64,000 nucleotides of DNA from Nageia nagi (taxonomy: Eukaryota > Pinophyta). Both the position numbers and the translations under genes were made by a program. Below are positions 59,386 to 64,000 of the stretch, one piece after another. The notes under the pieces are model-generated. The model was not told the origin of the DNA. It ran no database searches and saw nothing but the letters and a program-made list of their open reading frames with translations. The DNA lies in contig JBITNC010000001.1 of NCBI GenBank assembly GCA_050084985.1, positions 199,826,001 through 199,890,000 on the forward strand, written 5' to 3'. How positions within the stretch are numbered: the first letter of the stretch is position 1; each line of letters opens with the position of its first letter.

Positions 59386-59400
59386 CCAAGAGGGATAGCA
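59386..59400 (+). other. Polypurine tract of element D
   Basis: ccaagagggatagca just before the 3' LTR, a degraded purine tract of the usual 'aagagggg' type. Confidence 0.7.
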
Positions 59401-59810
59401 TGTTAGGATCCCACATCCTAACATTTTAGTGTTAGTATTAGTATTTTATTAAATTATCAACCTATATTATAAATTGTAATATTTTGACTATAAGGGTGGG
59501 GCTCAATTTTGCATTATTATTAGGGTTAGGGTTAGTTTATTATAAATAGGTAGAAGTGTGTGGAAAAATGCATCTTGAACATTATTTTTCACTTTTGGAG
59601 TTGTAAGGAGGTAGCCTCCTCAAAGTGGCCTATGATTTTGTTACTATTTAGTAAAATCCTATCCTTATCTTCTTATTGTTGCTATTTTGTATTCTATTTA
59701 TCAGTGCATGCTCTATTATTTTCACTAGATACTTGTCATTTTCCTATTTCAAATTGATATTTGGTTCATTTTTGCAATATTTCCCTTTTCATATTTGTAG
59801 CATCATAACA
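59401..59810 (+). repeat. 3' LTR of element D
   Basis: 410 bp, exactly the length of the 5' LTR, ending catcataaca. Substitutions against the 5' copy are mostly transitions. 'attagggttagggttag' (about 59,519-59,535) lies just before the TATA-like box. Confidence 0.95.
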
Positions 59811-59815
59811 AAATA

Positions 59816-60130
59816 TGCTTGTAATACTTATCTAAATACAAAAAATAGAATGTATGTATCAATTTTTTTTTACAAATATATTATGATAAACATATTAGAA
59901 ACATTTGAGCATAATTGAATTTGTAGAGCATATTTCAATTATTTAAGCATAAATGTAGAGCATATAATTTGAATCTTATTGTGCTTATATTTAAATGATG
60001 ACATGTGATATGAGAAGTTTTGAATACACCATATGATCCAAAAAATATCATGGATAAGTAAAGTAATTTTCAACCCATAAATTTATTAAGCATAAAAAAG
60101 TAGTCCAAAAGTGGTAAGTTTGCCAAACAC
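59816..60130 (+). repeat. ~275-bp tandem array, right part
   Basis: After the D target duplication the array resumes mid-unit. 'gacatgtgatatgagaagttttgaatacacca' (near 60,000) and 'gtccaaaagtggtaagtt' (60,102-60,120) match the left part. The unit ends by about 60,140, where CACTA-E sequence begins. Confidence 0.75.
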
Positions 60131-61376
60131 TACCTTTTTTCTAGTATAAGATACCAAGCTACCAATCATGCTTCCATAAATGTACCTGCAATATTCTTAC
60201 ATACATATTCAATGTTGGCATCATTTATGCTATCATATTGAGCAATTTCAATTTCAACAAAATATTTTCCTCCAAATACATCCACCTCATATGCTTCATT
60301 ATCTTTGATCCCTATTAGAGGTGATATAAGAGCTGCACACCAACTTCTTTCAATTGAATCATGTACATAAAAAACTTATTTTTCTTGCAATGCTAAAATA
60401 TATGGATCATCTTCTATTTTTATCTCCATGCTATAATATATTCATGTTAATCATTATGTATCTCATTCATCAATTTTAATTCCATTTTTCTTATTAAGAA
60501 CATTCACCCAATCATGTTTGAACAAGGGGTATTCCCACCATAATAAATTCAACAAAATGATTTCCTTATTAACACCATAATATGTAATTATTTTAGTAAC
60601 CTAGTTTTATCTTCTATGTTTAATCTGTAACTAATAATTGTATCAACACACACACATACCCCATTATTTTGAGTTATTTTTTGTTCATCTATGTATTTGG
60701 TATTTAATCTATAATTGTTAATTAGATAGCCTAAAAATCTAGTTGCAACTTGAATTGAACCATGTCCCAACCATTTTTTTGTGTTAGAGTTATCATCATT
60801 ATATAGCAATTCATCTCCTTGAAATTGGAATAAAGAATAATAATCAAAAAATGATTAAAAAATATTACATGATGATCATTATAAATATCAAATATTGTAT
60901 TGAAATGAGCATAATAACCTAATTTTATATCTAATGGATGAATTTTTTAATATGAGCTTTTTGCATAGTCACTTCATCTCTCGCTACATGAGGTTTGGAT
61001 TCCTTAATACTCATCTTGTGCTTCCTAATTTAGCATAAATTTTATCAAGCATAGTCAAATATAAATAATATTTAACCCTATATTATATATAATAGCAATA
61101 AATAAACATATACTTACTCTACACAAGCTTGAACTTCATCCAATTTCATGAGAATGCAATGATGGGCTTGCTTAAGAGAAATTTTATTTGAATTAAAGAC
61201 TTCTCCCTTCTAAAAATGGACTCCCATCAACTACAATTTCTTCTTCCTCACTCCATAGAATGTTGCATGAAAGGAAATTACAAATCACTTCTAAACCTCT
61301 CATGTAGTTTGTACATGATGAAATATATTATTAGATAACATATAACTCAATAATACAACCTTTGGGACTAGCTCAA
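60131..61376 (-). pseudogene. CACTA-E: DUF4216-type C-terminal region of a second CACTA transposon
   Basis: On the minus strand from the right: about 61,300-61,100 reads YMRGLEVICNFLSC, EEEEIVVDGSPFLEG and ASP-LH… with a LDEVQ-like segment, resembling the stretch before DUF4216. Open piece 60,588-60,809 has GHGSIQVATRFLGYLINNYR then KITQNNGVCVCVD (usual 'GyriNGyrFht......tQNsGV.v'). Near 60,380-60,170: VFYVHDSIERSWCAALISP (usual 'qVFYv.Dp....W.vv'). Its 5' part (TNP2) is not in the window; element F2 begins at 61,377 inside it. The ~275-bp array to the left lies on its 3' side. Confidence 0.7.
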
Positions 61377-64000
61377 TGTTGACACTTAAAAGTGGTCCCC
61401 TTAATGCTACCCAAGTTAACTGTAACTTACATACATGTATTAATTACATTTAGTCATATTTTATCTTATTATCATATATTTCTTAGGTTGTGTTCTTATG
61501 GTTTATGTTAGGTATACTAGGAAGGCTCTTTCCTTCACACAAGGGATCGAATGATGAATCATGCTTGATATAAATGTAAGTATCTCTAACCTAGGGAAAT
61601 CATGTTAAGATTACATCTTGATAGCTAGTACCTTACACTTGAGTGTTTCTAAACTTTACCTTTTGAGATTGGAATCATGTTATCTACTTCTACGATCATA
61701 TGCTCAGTTCAACTTGTCGTCATCTTTGTTATCATTGATCTTGGTTCAAAAAATTCATTCTTTAGGATTGTTAGTGCCCACATCTAACACTCTAAGACTA
61801 GCTCCCATATTTGTGTTTCTTTTAAATTTAGCTTGAGGGTGCACAACAAGGTCACCACTCTTTGAAAAGTTTGTCTATCATATCCTCAACCTCGACATAG
61901 GTAAGGACACACTAGTATTTATCTTTCACTCAATCCTTTCTCTTTAGTGCATGTAGTGCATTTTACATCTTAACATTAATTTAATTTTATTATTTTGTTA
62001 TTACATTAATTAATTCCCTTATTCAGTTATGTTTATCTGAGTTAATTAGCTTAAGTTTATCAGATAATTAAATGTATATGTGCTTTTAGTTCATTTAGAG
62101 GTAATCGTAGGTGTAACAAAATATAGATCAACATATGGGTGACCATCTTTCTTTGTGATTTTTGATTCTAAATTAGGGTTAGAATATAAAATCTCTCAAA
62201 CCTAAGATTCCACCATAATGTTAAGCCTATTAAGGGTTCTATTTACACATTATATCCTTAAGGAATTTTTTGTTACTAGCAATGAAAATGCACATCTTAA
62301 TACTAATCCTATAGCTAAAAATACTCAAAAGAGAAGAAGAATTGGTAGGCCTAAAGTGATTCAAAGGAAAAGTGAAATAATTTGCATGAAGCAACCATTT
62401 ACTAATGTACAAGGGAAGATAACCAAGGAAGCTACTCATAGTGCTTCAGATCAAGAGAGCTTTGCTAATAGCTCTAATAGATTAGCTAAGAAAATAAATC
62501 AATGGGTTAATTTAGATAATATAGGATATCAAACCCCTATAAATCAATAATCACTTATCAAAATTGAAGAAGAGATCATTAACAGATTGAGTGATGATGA
62601 GATATTCAAGAAAGTCATGAGTTCTAAGGAAAATAAGCACATATGCATCAAACTTTTTAGTGGATTTTCAGTTGAGGGAAATGCATATACTATTGATGCC
62701 TTAGAAGATGAAGTGGAAAAACAATGTAAGTTATGGCATCATAATAGGTATTACAAGAATATTTCTCCTGATGACATGCCTCTTACACCTTGAAACATAA
62801 ATTTAGAATTCTTCATGAATAGATTTTCTCCCATACCAAATATTCAACCATTTATCCTTCTTGAATATGGTGCAGATGCTCATATTAATGTGATCACCAA
62901 CCTCAAGACAAGCATTGAGCCTTAGATAGAAATAGCTCCATTTCTACTAGTAATTCTTGTTATGCATACACCTTGAGGAAATCAATAAGAGATCATTAAA
63001 GCTTGATCGAAACTACATTACAAAACTTATTTTATCAAGAAGCTTGATTTTATCTTTTAGCTCTAGTTGATGATAGCCTTGTTACATAGGTTACACATAA
63101 TAGACATGATGAGCTAGTTCTAGAATTGGATGATGATATAGATATATTTGTTCAAGATGAATGTGAACATGATGATCTTGAAAAATATAAAAAAATAAAC
63201 AAACTTCTCACAGAGGTTGATGCACTTCATTTGGATTTTTCAAAAAGAAGATAACAAGATCAAATGAAAATTTCTCCACTCAATTTGTGAACAAGCCTTG
63301 GCAACTAAAACTATTCTTGAAAAGGTACAATATTACGAATGGATATTTCATAAAGTACAAAATGGCTACACAACTAAAAGAGGAATATTTTAGGTCAAAA
63401 ATAAGCAACTAGTTCAGGATACTTGCCTAGATGAGAGGAAATATCAAGAGGAAGAGGTAGATAAACTCTTACCCAAGCTACATAACCCGTTCTCAGATAG
63501 AATCAAGAAGAGAATGATATCAAGTATTTAGAAATTCTTAAATGTGATAGAGAAAAGATGCTACTAATGTCTCACATAGAAAGAGAATGGTATGTATCAA
63601 TTACATTGCATAACATCATCCATAATAGGAATGATAAACTAGGTATTTTTAAAGTGTTTAAACCTAGACAATAATTGCCTACCTTTGAAGAAGGACAAAA
63701 ATCCAAAAAACCACTAAAATATACAAAGACATCCCAATCATCATTCTTTCTTCAACATTGGAGCCTGCAATACATATGATAGAACATGATAGAATTGATG
63801 GAATACAAAAACAAGTTAAGATAATCTCCAAATGTAAAGTATTATCTCCTTAAAGAAATAAAGACAACAACCCTTTATGCATGTGAATAAAAAATATGGT
63901 ACTATTTTCTAATAAAGAGTTGAATTTTACAAGCTTCAATGGTATTGCAAATCTATGTTTTCATAGATACATTTTTTTGAATGAAGTATCCAAAATCACT
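61377..64000 (+). mobile_element. Element F2: second copy of gypsy element F, running off the window
   Basis: It starts tgttgacactt and parallels F1 from 41,633. Coding pieces are 62,218-62,550 and 62,587-62,793. It reaches the gag core at the window end (FTSFNGIANLCFHRYIFLN, against FTKFDGINDPCIYLCILSN of F1). F2 is the better preserved copy. It interrupts CACTA-E. Confidence 0.65.
62110..63900 (+). pseudogene. Long unrecognised N-terminal coding region of element F2
   Basis: Frame pieces: 62,218-62,550 has FFVTSNENAHLNTNPIAKNT followed by a basic stretch KRRRIGRPKVIQRKS; 62,587-62,793 has SDDEIFKKVMSSKENKHICI, then VEKQCKLWHHNRYYKNISPD. Further on are ELDDDIDIFVQDECEHDD (acidic) and SISHIEREWYVSITLHNIIH-like sequence near 63,580. 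The same blocks are in F1 (42.4-44.1 kb), so this was one protein region in the parent element. The basic patch GRPK resembles an AT-hook core, which is only a suggestion. No known domain is assigned. Confidence 0.5.

Larger units (their letters stand above)
53928..59810 (+). mobile_element. Element D: complete but inactive chromovirus (Tekay/Del-like Ty3/gypsy)
   Basis: 5883 bp with two 410-bp LTRs, a perfect 5-bp target duplication aaata (53,923-53,927 and 59,811-59,815), an iMet-type primer site, a polypurine tract, and gag-protease-RT-RNase H-integrase-chromodomain in order on the + strand. The chromodomain after integrase marks a chromovirus; C-terminal motifs resemble the Tekay/Del clade. 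LTRs differ at roughly one position in ten by eye, so the insertion is old. Catalytic residues of protease, reverse transcriptase and integrase are changed, and many stops are present. Confidence 0.93.

Noticed and set aside
53928-59810. Endogenous pararetrovirus
   Set aside because: Integrase, chromodomain, LTRs and a 5-bp target duplication identify a chromovirus retrotransposon; no movement or coat protein motif was seen.
60120-60150. Terminus of CACTA-E at 'cactaccttttttctagta'
   Set aside because: Only CACTA itself matches, and the following bases do not resemble the CACTACTAGGAAAAGG end of CACTA-1. The site could equally be the edge of the tandem unit.
1-64000. A bacterial or phage system (defence island, toxin pair, operon)
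   Set aside because: No operon structure, ribosome-binding sites or intact long frames; all domains recognised are from plant transposable elements.

Overview
This is plant nuclear DNA from a large, repeat-filled genome, possibly a gymnosperm (weak inference). It is AT-rich, and nearly all coding traces belong to plant transposable-element families: Tat-type and chromovirus Ty3/gypsy retrotransposons, an L1-type LINE and CACTA (En/Spm) transposons. Almost every reading frame is broken. Most in-frame stops look like C-to-T changes (CAG to TAG, CAA to TAA, CGA to TGA), as expected of old, heavily methylated DNA. I found no host gene, tRNA, rRNA, CRISPR array or bacterial-style operon. No intact new system is visible; the interest lies in repeat architecture.

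Layout. 1-1998: 3' end of a + strand Tat-like LTR element (C) with a ~193-bp tandem repeat, a polypurine tract and an LTR, which abuts a telomere-like CCCTAA tract (2001-2118). 2918-8231: an LTR element (T) with only gag and protease traces; where reverse transcriptase should be there is a 30-bp minisatellite, open in the protease frame. 8.3-11.9 kb: two G-strand telomere-like tracts and anonymous AT-rich DNA.

12,240 to about 40.4 kb is a nest. A minus-strand CACTA transposon is split by Tat element A (14,494-36,539, minus). A's reverse transcriptase is split by a 5.5-kb LINE (18,939-24,428) with a 9-bp target duplication. A's 5' leader is split by a related gag-only element B (28,671-35,801). 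Elements A, B and C all carry a ~190-bp tandem repeat just before the 3' polypurine tract.

41.6-45.3 kb: the 5' half of another gypsy element (F1; leader, long unrecognised N-terminal region, gag), repeated as F2 at 61,377 to the window end. 45.3-52.6 kb: mostly unrecognised degenerate DNA, with quasi-palindromes near 52.2-52.4 kb. 52.6-60.1 kb: a ~275-bp tandem array interrupted by a complete but dead chromovirus (D, 53,928-59,810) with 410-bp LTRs and a perfect 5-bp target duplication. 60.1-61.4 kb: 3' coding remnants of a second minus-strand CACTA element (E), interrupted by F2.

All positions were read by eye. LTR ends and target duplications marked as exact should be good to a base or two; domain edges are approximate.
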